A DNA stretch of 64,000 nt from Corbicula japonica. Taxonomy: Eukaryota; Mollusca; Bivalvia; Venerida; Cyrenidae. The DNA is taken from positions 6,284,991 through 6,348,990 of the forward strand of contig JAZAYU010000015.1 in the NCBI GenBank assembly GCA_038501625.1, in the 5' to 3' direction. Made by a program: the position numbers and the translations under genes. Positions 1 through 11,798 of this stretch are shown here, piece after piece. Under the pieces are notes generated by a model. The model was not told where the DNA came from. It ran no database searches and saw nothing but the letters and a program-made list of their open reading frames with translations. Position 1 is the first letter of the stretch; every line of letters starts with the position of its first letter.

Positions 1-609
1 AATTGAGTACAAATCAAACGATGGAATTGGAAGCTTTCCGAATAGTGCTGACTGGTTTCTTTTACACACTTCAAAATAGATTATTTTTAATACAATCCAA
101 GTAAACCGTTCACTTTCATCATGGCCTCCCCTATGGCGCAGTTCATGTTTTTGAAGCAATATTTTTAGGCTCAATTTCGGGGCCGAAAAAGATATTCTTG
201 AAACCAAGAAATATTGAACCCATTGGTTCAACTTTCAGTTGCTACATCCCCATTGAAAACGTTTTAAAAACTATTACATCTGGTTCCCATGACGTGATGG
301 CGCATTTTCAGCAGACATGACTAAGATTGACAGCACCATGCCAGTCAAAGTCATTAAGGAACGTATGAATGTAAATTTGTGCTTATATTCTTCTGTTAAT
401 AAGTTATTTTTTTATTTAAAAGTGAAAAGTTCACTTTACCAAAATACTGTGTTGAGTGAAAAAGCTGTGACAGATGAGACAAGCCTTGAAGATTACTTGT
501 GTGGCTGTATACATGAACAGAAGCCTCAATCAACCCACAGTTGCAGCATAAATATGTCAAAACTAGATGATTTTTGTGAAAAACGCATGCCTCCCTCCTG
601 CACGATGAC
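1..609. other. No recognised gene; low-complexity flank
   Basis: I see no coding exon here. The short open frame at 317-622 runs into the tandem array and has no recognisable domain. The right edge grades into the first unit of the array that starts near 610. Confidence 0.4.
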
Positions 610-1765
610 CCCTGCGCCATGACCCCTGTGACCTTGACCTTTGGCCGACTGATCCCAAAATCAATAGGGTTCTTCTACTCAATAAGGGCTATCACCCTAT
701 GAAGTTTGAATGCTCTGGGTCAAGCGGAACTCCAGTAATTGACCGGATATGGTTTTCACTCTTCGGGGCCCCTGTGACCTTGACCTTTGACCTACTGACC
801 CCAAAATCAATAGGAGTCCTCTACTAAATAAGGACATCCATCATATGAAGTTTGAAGGCTCTGGGTAAAATAGAACTCCTGTTATTGTGTGGAAACGGTT
901 TTCACTCTTCAGGCCCCTGTGACCTTGACCTTTGACCTACTGACCCCAAATTCAATAGGGTTCTTCTTATCAATAAGGGCTATCACCCTATGAAGTTTGA
1001 AGGCTCAGGGTCAAACGGTACTCCAGTTATTGAGCGGAAATGGTTTTTACTCTTCAGGCCCCTGTGACCTTGACCTTTGACCTACTGACCCCCTAATCAA
1101 TAGGGTTCTTCTACTCTATAATGGCTAACAACCTATGAAGTTTGAAGTCCCTGGGTCAAAGGGTACTCAAGTTATTGAGCAGAAACGGTTTTCACTCTTC
1201 AGACCCCTGTGACCTTGACCTTTGATCTACTGACCCCAAAATCAATAGGGTTCTTCTACTCAATAAGGGCTATCACCCTATGAAGTTTGAAGGCTCTGGG
1301 TCAAAGGGTACTCGAGTTATTGAGCGGAAACGGTTTTCACTCTTCGGGTCACTGTGACCTTGACCTTTGACCTACTGACCCCAAAATCAATAGGGTTCTT
1401 CTACTCAATAAGGGCTATCACCCTATGAAGTTTGAAGGCTCTGGGTGAAAGGGTACTCCAGTTATTGAGCGGAAACGGTTTTCACTCTTCGGGTCACTGT
1501 GACCTTGACCTTTGACCTACTGACCCCAAAATCAATAGGGTTCTACTCAATAAGGGCTATCACCCTATGAAGTTTGAAGGCTCTGGGTGAAAGGGTACTA
1601 GAGTTATTTAGCGGAAATGGTTTTCACTCTTCTGGTCACTGTGACCTTGACCTTTGACCTTCTGACCCCAAAATCAATAGGGTTCTTCTACTCAATCAGG
1701 GCTATCACCCTATGAAGTTTGAAGGCTCTGGGTCAAAGGGTACTCAAGTTATTGAGGTAATTTCA
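610..1765 (+). repeat. Tandem array, about 145-bp unit, 8 copies, nuclear-receptor half-sites
   Basis: The phrase CTGTGACCTTGACCTTTG recurs at about 628, 771, 917, 1064, 1207, 1353, 1498 and 1642, giving a period near 145 bp. Each unit continues through a tract saying 'ccccaaaatcaatagggt', a stretch with 'ggctatcaccctatgaag' and a TTATTGAGCGGAAA tract. On the other strand each unit reads AGGTCAAAGGTCAAGGTCA, three AGGTCA half-sites. The array abuts the 3' end at 1903 of a repeat family whose complete copy is at 47387-50079, so it is most likely the tandem core of a second copy whose 5' end is lost or outside the window. Confidence 0.85.
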
Positions 1766-1903
1766 CATTATATGCATGCAGTATGCTTTGTCTTCCACAA
1801 GCATATTTTTCATTACATATGTTTATTTGATACATATGTATACCTATTCGATTTCAAAGCTGCATTTCGGGGGTATATGTCAATTTCAAGTGACACCTCT
1901 TGT
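1766..1903 (+). mobile_element. 3' end of a Helentron-like non-autonomous element (family 3)
   Basis: This segment matches 49636-50079 except that it lacks the 294-bp SINE present there. It ends with the subterminal motif CGGGGGTATATGTCA, a short stem (TGTCA / TGACA) and CTCTTGT followed by host T. It serves as the paralogous empty site for the SINE at 49675-49968. The matching TATGCCCCCG 5' end is not visible upstream in the window. Confidence 0.7.
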
Positions 1904-2332
1904 TTAAATTTTTATTTTGACATACCGTACTCATTTTTTTTTCAAGAAAATTCTCGTAAGACTAGAAATAAAAAAGTGTGGCCTTATCACAAACACATTT
2001 TGTAACATTTAAAAAAAGATCATATTAAAAGAAAGAACAAGAGCCAGTCGGAAACGACTGCATGCTCGACTATTTGAAAAGTCAGACATATTACGCACAT
2101 TTTAAACTGGGCTTCATTTAAACTGGGGAGTAATTCAGGAGTTTATGACACCCCCAACACACACACATGAACAAAAGTTTCTTAATACAAGTTAGGAAAT
2201 CAATAAATTACACCTAATTTATTCTTGTAGGTTTTTACTGGGTTTACACAACCCAGCCCATACACCCCTGATCCCACACCCTTCAACCCACTATCCCTGC
2301 CCACCTTTAGTGGTGTGGTGCGGTGTAGTCTA

Positions 2333-2955
2333 GTATGGTATGCTGGTTGCTTTTGTTGGTGGTGTTGTTGTTGTTGTTGGTGTTGTTGCTGTTGTTGGTA
2401 TTGTTGTTGGTGTTGTTGTTGGTGTTGGTAGTGATGGTGTTGGTGTTGTTGTTGGTGGTGGAGTTGTTGTTGGTTGTTAGTGTTATTGTTGGTAATTGTG
2501 GTGTTGTTGTTGGCATTGTTGTTTGTGTTGTTGTTGTTTGTGTTGTTGTTGATAGTGATGGTGTTGTTGTTGTTGGTGGTGTTGTAATTGGTGATGATGG
2601 TGTTGTTGTTGGTTGTTGGTGTTGTTGTTGTTAGTGGTGTTGTTGTTGTTAGTGGTGTTGTTGTTGGTAGTGATGGTGTTGGTGGTTTGTTGTTGTTGGT
2701 GGTCGTGGTGATATTGTTGTTGGTTGTTGGTGTTGTTCTTGTTAGTGTTGTTGTTGTTGGTGGTAGTGTTGTTGTTGGTGGTGTTGTTATTGTTGGTGTT
2801 CATGTTGTTGTTGGTAGTGTTGGTGGTGGTGTTGTTGGTGGTGGTGTTGTTGATGTTGTTGTTGGTGTTGTTGTTATTTGTGTTGTTGGTGTTGTTGTTG
2901 TTGGTGGTGTTGTTGGTGGTGGTATGTGGTGGTGGTGGGGGTGGTGGGGGGGGGG
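2333..2955. repeat. GTT/GTTGGT-rich microsatellite ending in poly-G
   Basis: About 600 bp of irregular (GTT)n with interspersed GGT runs, closing with a G-rich run near 2935-2956. Long open frames occur on both strands (poly-Leu/Val on plus, poly-Asn/Thr on minus) purely because the triplet repeat lacks stops. I do not treat them as genes. Confidence 0.95.
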
Positions 2956-2956
2956 G

Positions 2957-3030
2957 TACAGTACAGTACAGTAGATCAAGTGTAGTGTAGTGTAGTGTAG
3001 GGTAGTATAGTATAGAATAGAATAGTATAG
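2957..3030. repeat. GTACA / GTAGT pentanucleotide microsatellite
   Basis: Short runs of GTACA, GTAGT and related pentamers immediately follow the poly-G tract, probably derived by slippage from it. Confidence 0.8.
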
Positions 3031-3080
3031 GCCCCCACCCACACCACAACCACTCAACACTTTCATCCAAAGTATGTTAA

Positions 3081-4410
3081 AGGAGTATATGACAACGGAC
3101 AGAATTTTTTAAAACTTTGCACAATTAAAGAGAATTCCTTCACAAACAAAATGATATAAAGAAAAATACAGCTTTCCACGCTTGTTTTTGAGTAATCGCT
3201 CATTATTAGACCCCTCTATACGGCCATTTTGAAGGGATTTTGAGAAAACGCACATATATCTTTTAAATGATTGTTACATCTGGAATTCCTAATCAACACC
3301 TTATATCTATGCATTTTTTTGTTTGGAATTATGTGTATGTATGGTTTTGGATGGAATTATGTGAGATTTTTTTGTATATTTGAAGTAAAAACTTTGAAAA
3401 TGACCAAAATATCCAACAAAAAAGGGAGACAATTCAGTCCCTGACTGGAAAAAAATCTATATATCTTTTTTTGTAACGGACAGATTTTTTTTAAACTCCA
3501 TAAAATGACACAGTATATATTTCTAAACAAAACAAAAACAAAAAAAACAGGGGCATCCAGGCTTAATTTTTTACTATTTTCCTTCAAAGTTGGTCATGAA
3601 TATAAGTGAAAAATATCTCTAATTTTAATTCAATTCTACAAATATCCATCATAACATGTATAAATAGTTTTATAACATGCTCATCAAAACTAATTTCATA
3701 TTTTGAAAGAAATAACTATTTCTTTATCAAGAATTACATTACAGTTACCACATTTCTTTCATAAAATTTCCACAAATGCAGCCCTGAGTGTTGCCAAAGT
3801 TTCCATACATATCGAAAAACACCTAACACTGATAATGAATGAAAATCATATAACAATCCCTAAATCTTATGATCCATTAAGTAATTATACAATTTCTAAA
3901 CAACAGATTTAAGAGATGTTACTCTATGTTTGTCTGTGTCAAGTTTCTCACCAAACAGCTGAGACAATCAATCTAACCCACCACGAGAGACAGCAAGTTT
4001 TATATGACTCAAATTCAAACCGGATGCTGCAATTTTCTTTGCCATTTGACATGAAAGTATTTTCTGTTTGGTTAAAAATTCAAGAGTATCAAAAATAACA
4101 TCAGTCATTTTCACATGAGAGTAACATTATCTACTTCGGACGTCAAATTATCCAAAACACTTGAATCATTGTCACGGCAAATTATCGAACCAAATAATTT
4201 ACGTTTCTTCACAGCTGATTTCCATCACTAACGAACCTACCCTTCTTGTTTTTCTCGCGTGAGGCCATTCTCACGGACGACTACTTTGTGAGAAATAATT
4301 TAAAATATTTAATCGATTGATTTTACGCAACAGTCGAAGTACTAACGTTACTCAACTATAAAATAGCACTTGCGCAGAAATATGCGCGTAAACTATTGTA
4401 ATATACTCCT
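3081..4410. mobile_element. TTAA-flanked non-autonomous DNA transposon (piggyBac-like)
   Basis: The ends are AGGAGTATAT and ATATACTCCT, a perfect 10-bp terminal inverted repeat. Each is flanked outside by TTAA (3077-3080 and 4411-4414), the target duplication of piggyBac and Kolobok elements. The interior has no transposase. It contains two copies of an ACGGACAG + T-run motif (about 3096 and 3478). AT-rich, about 1.33 kb. Confidence 0.75.
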
Positions 4411-4439
4411 TTAAGTACATCTGTTTTCTGTTTTAAACC

Positions 4440-4545
4440 TTTTCTATAGCATTACATATGAAAAACACTAAAATTAAAACTTTAACCACGAATTCTAAGT
4501 CTTAATTCTAATTTATAAGTGAAAAAGGGCAAAAATTAAATATAA
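4440..4545 (-). repeat. Detached unit of the 5.2-6.2 kb tandem array
   Basis: The sequence matches the 'actttaacc...attctaagtc...aaaaagggc' part of the array at 5202-6215 and is separated from it by the element at 4546-5201. The array was therefore present first and the element landed inside it. Confidence 0.6.
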
Positions 4546-5201
4546 ACAAGAGGGCCATGATGGCCCTATATCGCTCACCTGACTACAAAAGTACTCTCAG
4601 CTTGTGGTTTCAGACAAGAAGATTTTTAAAGTTTTTCCTATACAAGTCTATGTAAAATGAAGTGACCCCTGGGGCGGGGCCAATTTTGACCCCAGGGAAA
4701 TCATTTGAACAATCTTTGAAGAGTTCCAATAGAGGATGCTAAATGCCAAATATCTAAGCTCTAGGCCTTGTGGTTTCAGACAAGAAGATTTTTAAAGTTT
4801 TTCCTATATAAGTCTATGTAAAATGAAATAGACTTATAAAATGAAGTTACCCCTGGGGCAGGGCCAATTTTGACCCCAGGGAAATAATTTGAACAATCTT
4901 TGTAGAGTTCAACTAGAGGGTGCTAAATGCCAAATATCTAAGCTCTAGGCCTTGTGGTTTCAGACAAGAAGATTTTTAAAGTTTTTCCTTTCGGTTGCCA
5001 ATGCAACCAGAGTTCTGCATGGAATTGATTTCTTTGAACAACTTTGGAAGAGCTTCATGCAAGGAACATCCGTGGCAAGTTTCATCAACTTTTGCCCAGG
5101 GGTTTAAGAGGAGATGTTGTTTAAAGCAAAAATTGACGACACACGACGGACACAGGGCGATCCCAAAAGCTCACCATGAGCACAAGTGCTCAGGTGAGCT
5201 A
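4546..5201 (-). mobile_element. Complete small Helentron-like element (family 2)
   Basis: Read on the minus strand it starts TAGCTCACCTGAGC, has a GCACTTGTGC palindrome, a tandem core and ends TCAGGTGAGC, a GGGCCATCATGGCCC stem-loop and CTCTTGT. The subterminal repeats GCTCACCTGA / TCAGGTGAGC are inverted and the stem-loop lies outside the 3' one. The flanks are T on both sides. The core has about 2.5 units of 'cttgtggtttcagacaagaag...ttgaccccaggg'. No protein is encoded. Confidence 0.8.
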
Positions 5202-6215
5202 AAAAGGGCAATAATTTGATAAAAATCAAAGAAAGAGTTATGGTTCTTGGCATACATAGTCAGGGTCATGATGGTGAACAAGTGTCTTAAGTTTCAAAGC
5301 TATAGTACAAGAAGTATTCATGTAACTAGCTTGCACGCAAACTTTAACCAGAAATTCTTAGTCGAAAAAGGGCCATAATTTGATTAAAAATTAAAAAGAG
5401 TTATGGTTCTTGGCATACTTAGTCAGGGTCATGATGGTAAACAAGTGTCTTAAGTTTCAAAGCTATAGTACAAGAAGTATGAGAGAAACTAGCTTGCACG
5501 CAAACTTTAACCTGAAATTCTAAGTCGATAAAGGGCCATAATTTGAACAAAATGGAAGTTAGAGTTATGGTTCTTGGCATACACACTTGGGATATGATAA
5601 TAAACAAGTGTTGAAAGTTTCAAAGCTGTAGTACAAGTAGTATGGAAGTTATGGGTTTGTACAATAGCTTGCATGCAAACTTTAACCTGAAATTCTAAGT
5701 CGAAAAAGGGCCATAATTTGATAAAAATGAAAGTTAGAGTTATGGTTCTTGGCATACACACTCAGGACATGATGATGAACAAGTGTGCCAAGTATCAAAG
5801 CTGTCGTATAAGTATTATTAAAGTTATGAGTTTGTACAGTAGCTTGCACGCAAACTTTAACCTGAAATTCCAAGTCGAAAAAGGGCCATAATTTGATCAA
5901 AATGAAAGTTAGAGTTATGGTTCCCTGGCATACACACTCGGGGACATGATGATGAACAAGTGTGCCAAGTATCAAAGCTGTAGTGTAAGTATTATTGAAG
6001 TTACGAGTTTGTACAGTAGGTTGCACGCAAACTTTAACCTCAAATTCTAAGTCGTAAAAGGGCCATAATTTGATCAAAATGAAAGTTAAAGTTATGGTTC
6101 TTGGCATACACACTTGGGACATGATGATGAACAAGTGTGCCAAGTTTCAAAGCTGTAGCTATAGTAGTTTTTAAGATATAGGTAGGTTGCACGCAAACTT
6201 TAACCAAAGCGGGAC
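5202..6215 (-). repeat. Tandem array, about 160-177-bp unit, 6 copies
   Basis: 'aagggc(c)ataatttga' recurs at about 5209, 5369, 5530, 5707, 5881 and 6058. Each unit continues through 'gagttatggttcttggca', 'aacaagtgt' and 'ttgcacgcaaactttaac'. Overlapping short minus-strand frames of near-identical peptide are a by-product of the period. It is the core of the element ending at 6275. Confidence 0.9.
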
Positions 6216-6275
6216 GGCGACGTCGACGCCCAAGTGAATAGAATAGCTCGACATATTCTTCGAATAGTCGAGCTA

Positions 6276-6466
6276 AAAATGTACAAATGTAATGCATTTA
6301 CTTGATTCGGTAACTTACTGTATTTTGCTGTGTCCTTCTTCATGTCTACTGCTGGCTGCAATTACTTGTTGGCTCAAACGTTTTCACACTAGCTACTACA
6401 TTCTGAAACAAAATCAACACGAGTGTGCAATCAAAATAAAAACACAATAATTTCAAATGCTAAAAC
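6276..6466. other. No recognised feature
   Basis: AT-rich flank between the Helentron-like 5' end and the next transposon. Nothing recognised. Confidence 0.4.
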
Positions 6467-6809
6467 CAGGGCTTTTCATCAGAAAATTGGGAAGAGGCCC
6501 TGGCCTTTCCAATTGGGAAATTTATGGGCAATAATAGTTTATTTTGGGAAAACAAAATTAATTGAAAGATGGGTTCTACTTTATAAAATTGAATAGTAAT
6601 AGGTATTTTTAATTTAAATCTAATTTATTATGCACTCTATTTTCCAGACTTCAATTTTCAAACACTCCTCCCAGGAGTTTTAACCATTTTTGGATATTTT
6701 ACCAAGCACTTTGGGAAGAGTTTCTGCCGCAATTGGGAAAAAATACTGTATTTTTGGATTGGGAAGAGGCCTTTTATAGGCCTCAGTTATATAAGGATGA
6801 AAAGCCCTG
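6467..6809. mobile_element. 343-bp TTGGGAA-rich transposon, 5-bp duplication AAAAC
   Basis: Perfect 14-bp terminal inverted repeats, CAGGGCTTTTCATC and GATGAAAAGCCCTG, flanked by a perfect 5-bp direct repeat AAAAC (6462-6466 and 6810-6814). TTGGGAA or TTCCCAA-like motifs occur repeatedly inside. No coding capacity. A second copy lies at 13499-13823. Confidence 0.85.
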
Positions 6810-6907
6810 AAAACATGTACTTTTTTCCAAAAATTGGGAAGTTATAATTCCCAGTTTTTCTGTTCAGGAAGCATACAGTAAAATTAACAAGATTAAGTCA
6901 ACATAGT

Positions 6908-7775
6908 CAGGGCTTTTTCAGCCTGTCTCACGGGGCCGATATTCTGCCCCGTTCCCAATGCAAAAAAGCGACCATTTTTCCCAATTTCAAGAAAAACATT
7001 CCAAAAACTCGTAAATTTATTTCCCTTTTGAACCGAAACGCTGTTTGCCTTTAAAAGTTAATAAACGAGAAACTATAAAATCGAGACTTTTCAAATATAC
7101 GCGAATTGTTTGTTTACGTTAAATCGGCGATCTGTGAAAACTACTTTCCGTGAAAAATGTACTGGTGTAAAAACCGGTATTTACCGTACCGCAAGTTGAA
7201 GATGGAGCGGGGCGCCCATGAATCCAGATAAATTATATTATGGTCAATTTATGGTTTGAATATTAACAGAAATTATTTTTTTATTTAGTGAAAATATTTT
7301 TTTTACGCGATATAGGCCACTTCTTTTTTATTTTCTGGTTTACGAAAATTTTTCAAAAAAATGTTCACCGGCAGGTCGAAATAAAAATAAAAATAAATTT
7401 TAATATCAGACCACATATACATGCAGAGCACTAGACAACTTTTGGTGACAGGTACCCATACCCTCATAAAGGGGAATTTTGCGTCTTTTTAAGACAAAAA
7501 GGGGAATTTGAAGTCATATACGTATGTTTGACTTTGAAGTGTCACACTTACTCATAACATTCTGTTCTACCTCTGTTTTTAATAGCTAGTATATTTTTGT
7601 GACTAGACTTACAAATAAAACAATTTTAGTTACATGCATTTTCGGGAGTCCCATTCAATTCTTTGTTTTAGATTTTCAAGGGGAATATTTTCCTGAGATA
7701 GGGGAAAAAACATACTATTTTGAGAGGGGAATGGGGCCCATATTCGGCCCCAAAAATGGCCAAACACGTGCCTTG
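6908..7775. mobile_element. Probable related transposon with GGGGCC ends
   Basis: The left end is CAGGGCTTTTTCAGCC followed by a GGGGCCGATATTCTGCCCC tract. The right end carries the inverted counterpart GGGGCCCATATTCGGCCCC and closes with GGCC...CCTTG. TTCCCAA motifs occur near the left end. A clean target duplication is not visible, so the outer limits are approximate. Confidence 0.55.
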
Positions 7776-9154
7776 ACATGTTAACAAACATTTGATTTCC
7801 AGCTGCTTAAACACCGTTTATACATTACAATTTATCAGACTATATCGGTGGGTCTCAGAATCAATAATTTCATGTCGCGAATTTACATGATGTTAACAAG
7901 ATGTCAACAACCTATTACAATAGACTCCAGCAAATCGAATACACAAATTGTCAGCTAAAAATATTCTATTGCCCGGAGTACCCGATTGGCCGGTAATCGT
8001 ATTCATCATGAAATCTGCATATATTTGTTGACAAGGGAGGTCAGATAGATCGTGTTCTGGATAAATATGCATTATTTTATATGTTTATTTATTGATTAAC
8101 AGACCCTTCTGTCATGTTCTGCTACAAAATCGAAGTTTCAAATTATATTATGCTACCGCAACATTTACAACGTGAATGTGAAATAAGTATTAAAACACTA
8201 ACCAATGCGAACATATTCCATAATAAATTGCATCCCCATTTTATCTCAAGTATCATATTTCATTATTATTGCATCATCAACCAATTTAACCCAGCTAAAA
8301 ATGTGAAATGTCACGTACACAGTTTTGTAGATCAAACGATTTCAAAGCAGAGCCGACAAAAAAAACACAGTCTTGATACGAGCTGACAATTTCCTTTAAA
8401 GTTAAAATTGCATTTTATTGATGGTTGGTATCAATGTTTACCTCTATACTGACTGTCAAATCAAATTCAGTCTCCGTATGAAATTAACATGGAAGGCGGA
8501 TCAAAGAAATGTACAAAATTCTATGAGTGTTTTTAAACATAATTGAGAAATTACTTTTTGTTTGTTTCTGAATTGTGCGGATTAATTTATGCGATAATTA
8601 AAGAGACAATGGAATTTAAACGTGGAATATTGTAAAAAGGTGAAATATGCATATCAGGAATTGCCACATTCAGAAAAAACAGCCTCCCCACACAGTCAAG
8701 AAGAAGAAAGGGGGAGAGAGCATGGTTAATAAAATAATCAGTTTCAAAAAGGACGCCACTAACAAAAAACAAAAATGAGAACCCGAGGGGTTACCGCCTT
8801 GGAACGGTCAGTGGCAAATCAAATTGCCACTGGGGGTTTAAACCAGGTTCTAGGGTGCACCAACCTCACACTTGCCCCAACAGGTTCTCGTATCACAAGA
8901 CAAGTACAAATTGTCTTGGTGAAATAACTCCAACCCACCCATCAGCTCAACAATGTTGTATGCAAAAGCATACAAACATAAAAACATAAGAAGCTAATAG
9001 CATTGCAAAGCCAAAGGGCGGGTACTCAATGATCTTTCCGAGACCAGAGCATCTGGAGTAAAATCAGCAAGAACACGATTACAGGGATAAAAGACACAAA
9101 TCGAGCTTCTAGGTTCTTTTAAGAAAAGATTTCCCCATTAACCTTCATAAACTC

Positions 9155-9613
9155 TTAAACCCCTGCCACCGTCGTGCAATCAAAGAGGTAAGCATAATTA
9201 TCAACTGTAGAAGGGTTAATCACTAGGCCTGCAGAGCGCTGTAAAATATCATGTTGGTAACCTTTCTTTTTAAATTTACAGATGGTTTTTACGAATAACC
9301 GGGAGAAATTAACACTGCCTTTTATCTTTTTAAGTTTATAAATTAAATCTCCATAAAAAACTGGTTGTGAAATACCTTGTTGCAAAAGTGATTTTAAACT
9401 GCATTTGTATTTATGAATTAAATCTGGGTATCGGCGATAAAACTTGCAAAAGGTTTTCCTTAATTTGTGATACAGATAACCTTGTTTTAAAAGTTTTTCT
9501 GTAATGCAAAGATTACGTTCATTGAAATCATTAACATTGTTGCAAGCTCTTGAAAAGCGAACAAGCTGTGAGATATAAACCCCATAAGATGTTGCACGGG
9601 GAACATCGCCGTC
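9155..9613 (-). pseudogene. Penelope-like reverse transcriptase, C-terminal part
   Basis: This encodes roughly the last 150 residues of the reverse transcriptase, from LDGDVPRATSYGVYISQL through CKFYRRYPDLIHKY to NPSTVDNYAYLF and a TAA stop at 9155-9157. The frame is open here and supplies the true C-terminus missing from the frameshifted copy at 34656-36893. The domain lies downstream of the YLDD motif (thumb-like region). No GIY-YIG endonuclease follows the stop-proximal sequence. It is separated from its upstream half (11481-11798) by the inserted element, so it cannot be expressed as a full protein. Confidence 0.85.
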
Positions 9614-9615
9614 TA

Positions 9616-11480
9616 ACAAGAGCTGTCAGAGGAGACAGCATGCTCGACTATTCGAATCATTTGAAACAAATGCAATTTGAAGATTAAAACAGTAACAACT
9701 ATGGCCATACATTCATGTGCAATCAGTAAAAATATTAACAAATATTAACAAGTGAATGGTAAGGGAAAAATTCATTTCAAATAACAGAAATAATTTCTTA
9801 ATGTACCATAAATATTAAACTGAAAAGGGGAATAACTATGAAATATTTCTGAAGTTGTTAGAAAACTTGTTAGAAATTTTTTTATTAGAGATATTTACTT
9901 TTAGTCAATTATCAAGCACTTCAGTAATGTTACAGAAAAGAACTGACCTAAAGGCATGGAAATGGTACACGACTCACCAGCTTGTCATGGTGAACATTTC
10001 TGGCAAGTTACTATATTCCTAATGTATTTAAAACCCTGACAAGAAAATTCTATTTTAGTAGCAGTGACCTTGGACCTACAGGCATGGGCATGGTACGGGA
10101 CACACCAACTTGTCATGATGACCATTTGTGTCAAGTTATTTTGAAATCACTCTATTCCTAACGAAGTTACAGCCCTGACAAGAGAATTCTATTTTTAGTA
10201 ACAGTGACCTTGACCTACAGGCATGGTCATGGTATGGGATACAACACCCTGTCATTGTGAACAATTGTGCCAAGTTATTTTGAAATCCGTCCATTTATAA
10301 TGAAGTTACATCCCGGACAAGAAAATTCTGTTTTAAGTAACAGTGACCTGGACCTTCAGGCTTGGGTATTGTGTGGACACACTGCCTTGTCATAGTGAAC
10401 GTTTGTGCAAAGTTATTTTGAAATCCCTCCATTCATAACAAAGTAACAGCACGGACAAGAGAATTCTATTTTTTGTAAGATTGACCTTGACCTTTGACCT
10501 ACAGGCATGGGCATGGTACGCGACACACCACCCTGTCATAGTGAACATTTGTGTCAAGTTATTTCGAAATCCCTCCATTCAAAACAAAGTTACAGCCTGG
10601 ACAAGAAAATTCTATTTTTAGTAACAGTCACCTTGACCTTGGATCTACAGCCATGGGTATTGTGCGGACACACAGCCTTGTCATTGTGAACATTTGTGTC
10701 AAGTTATATTGAAATCCCTCCATTCATAACAAAGTGACAGCCCAGACAAGAAAATTCTATTTTTTGTAACAGTGACCTTGACCTTCGACCTACAGGCATA
10801 GGTATTGTACGCGACACACCGCCTTGTCATGGTGAACATTTGTGCCAAGTTATTTTGAAATCCCTCCATTAATAATGAAGTTAAGGGCCAAGTGTATATT
10901 TTGCTTAACACAAAATGTAAGTGGAAAAGGGGCATAATTTGAAAAATATTGAAAGCAGGGTTATGGGTCTTGTTGGTTATGATGTAGATTTTGATGGTGA
11001 AAATATATTTCAAGTTTCAAGGCAATATCTCAAGTAGTTTTGAAGTTATGGGCAAAATGCATATTTTGCTTAACACAAAATATAAGAAAAAAGGGGCATA
11101 ACTTGAAATATATTGACAGCAGAGTTATGGGTCTTGTTGGTAACGATGTAGAATTTGATGGTGAATATATATTCCAAATTTCAAGTTGATATCTCCAGTA
11201 GTTTATAAGTTATGGACCAAAGTGCATATTTTCCTTAACGCAAAATTTAAGTGAAAAAGGGGCATAACTTAAAAAATATTTGTAGCAGAGTTATGGGTCT
11301 TGTTGGTAATGATGTAGAATTTGATGGTGAATATATATTTCAAGTTTGAAGTTGATATCATAAGTAGTTTTTAAGTTATGGACCAAAGTGCATATTTTGT
11401 TTAACGGACGGAGCCGCCGACGCCGACGCCGACACCGGGGTGAGTAGGATAGCTCCCCTATTCTTCGAATAGTCGAGCTA
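9616..11480 (-). mobile_element. Helentron-like non-autonomous element (family 1), boundaries proven
   Basis: Minus-strand order: TAGCTCGACTATTCGAAG (5'), a CGG/CGTCGG-rich stretch, an array of about 165-bp units (about 10880-11400), an array of about 150-bp units with GGTCAAGGTCACTG (about 10050-10870), then TTCGAATAGTCGAGC, a GCTGTC...GACAGC stem-loop and CTCTTGT (3'). It interrupts the reverse transcriptase frame between codons for FPF and LDGDV. The uninterrupted copy at about 35117 gives the exact empty site. No open frame of its own. Confidence 0.88.
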
Positions 11481-11798
11481 AAAACGGAAAATTTACTATA
11501 TTAAAATTAAAATCATCTCTTTTATCATAAATTTTAGTAGTGACATAACCATTTTCAATGGACAGATTTAGATCGAGAAAGTTTGCTTGCTTTTCTGAAG
11601 TGTTCGCTTTGTTAAGTTGTAGTTCTTTAGGATAAATCTTATTAACAAGTAATGGAAAATGGTTATTGTCTATATTTAATAAATCATCAAGGTACCTCGA
11701 GGTGTTGTTAAAAGCTGTAATTATATCATCTTGATGTTCAGTAGAAAGAGATAACATAAAGTCTCTTTCATAACAGTATAAAAACAGATCAGCACATG
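11481..11798 (-). pseudogene. Penelope-like reverse transcriptase, catalytic fragment
   Basis: The fragment reads MLSLSTEHQDDIITAF, the catalytic SRYLDDLLNID (palm motif C) and FLDLNLSIENGYVTTKIYDK up to NIVNFPF, where the inserted element starts. It is the piece that should be joined upstream of 9155-9613. Sequence upstream of about MLSLS is lost at the truncation point (11798). Apart from the split and truncation there is no stop, so the copy was fairly young when interrupted. Confidence 0.85.

Larger units (their letters stand above)
2037..6275 (-). mobile_element. Probable Helentron-like element with nested insertions (family 1)
   Basis: The 3' end at 2037 reads (plus strand) ACAAGAG, then a CAGTCG-GAAA-CGACTG stem-loop, then GCTCGACTATTTGA. 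The 5' end at 6275 carries the inverted counterpart CGAATAGTCGAGCTA. Between them lie the GTT microsatellite, a TTAA-flanked transposon, another Helentron-like element and a tandem array. Pairing the two ends is inference: they carry the right orientation and subterminal motifs, but 4 kb of mixed sequence separates them. Confidence 0.5.
8633..11798 (-). mobile_element. Penelope-like retroelement, 5'-truncated copy, split by insertion
   Basis: From low to high coordinates this holds the terminal repeat (8633-9154, same as 34137-34655), the C-terminal reverse transcriptase part (9155-9613), an inserted Helentron-like element (9616-11480), then the upstream part of the transcriptase (11481-11798). 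It stops abruptly at 11798, where the better copy continues for a further kilobase. 5' truncation fits target-primed reverse transcription. The flanking DNA on both sides is continuous in the related sequence at about 14.9 kb. Confidence 0.85.

Noticed and set aside
610..1765. CRISPR array
   Set aside because: The unit is long and continuous without unique spacers, and the genome is animal-type.
2307..3070. Long open frames of poly-Leu/Val and poly-Asn/Thr
   Set aside because: They arise from a GTT triplet repeat that has no stops in several frames; no start context, domain or splice support.
5419..6297. Overlapping minus-strand frames with 'VCMPRTITLTFI' repeats as a repetitive protein
   Set aside because: Artefact of a roughly 177-bp period divisible by three in the 5.2-6.2 kb array.
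10390..11013. Related short frames (MEGFRNN..., MKYIF...) as a gene family
   Set aside because: The same peptides recur at the period of the tandem array in three elements and on the inverted copy; they follow the repeat, not codon constraint.
9614..11480. Tc1/mariner-type MITE with TA duplication
   Set aside because: First reading of the TA at both ends; other copies lack TA after the 3' end, so TA is part of the element's 5' terminus.
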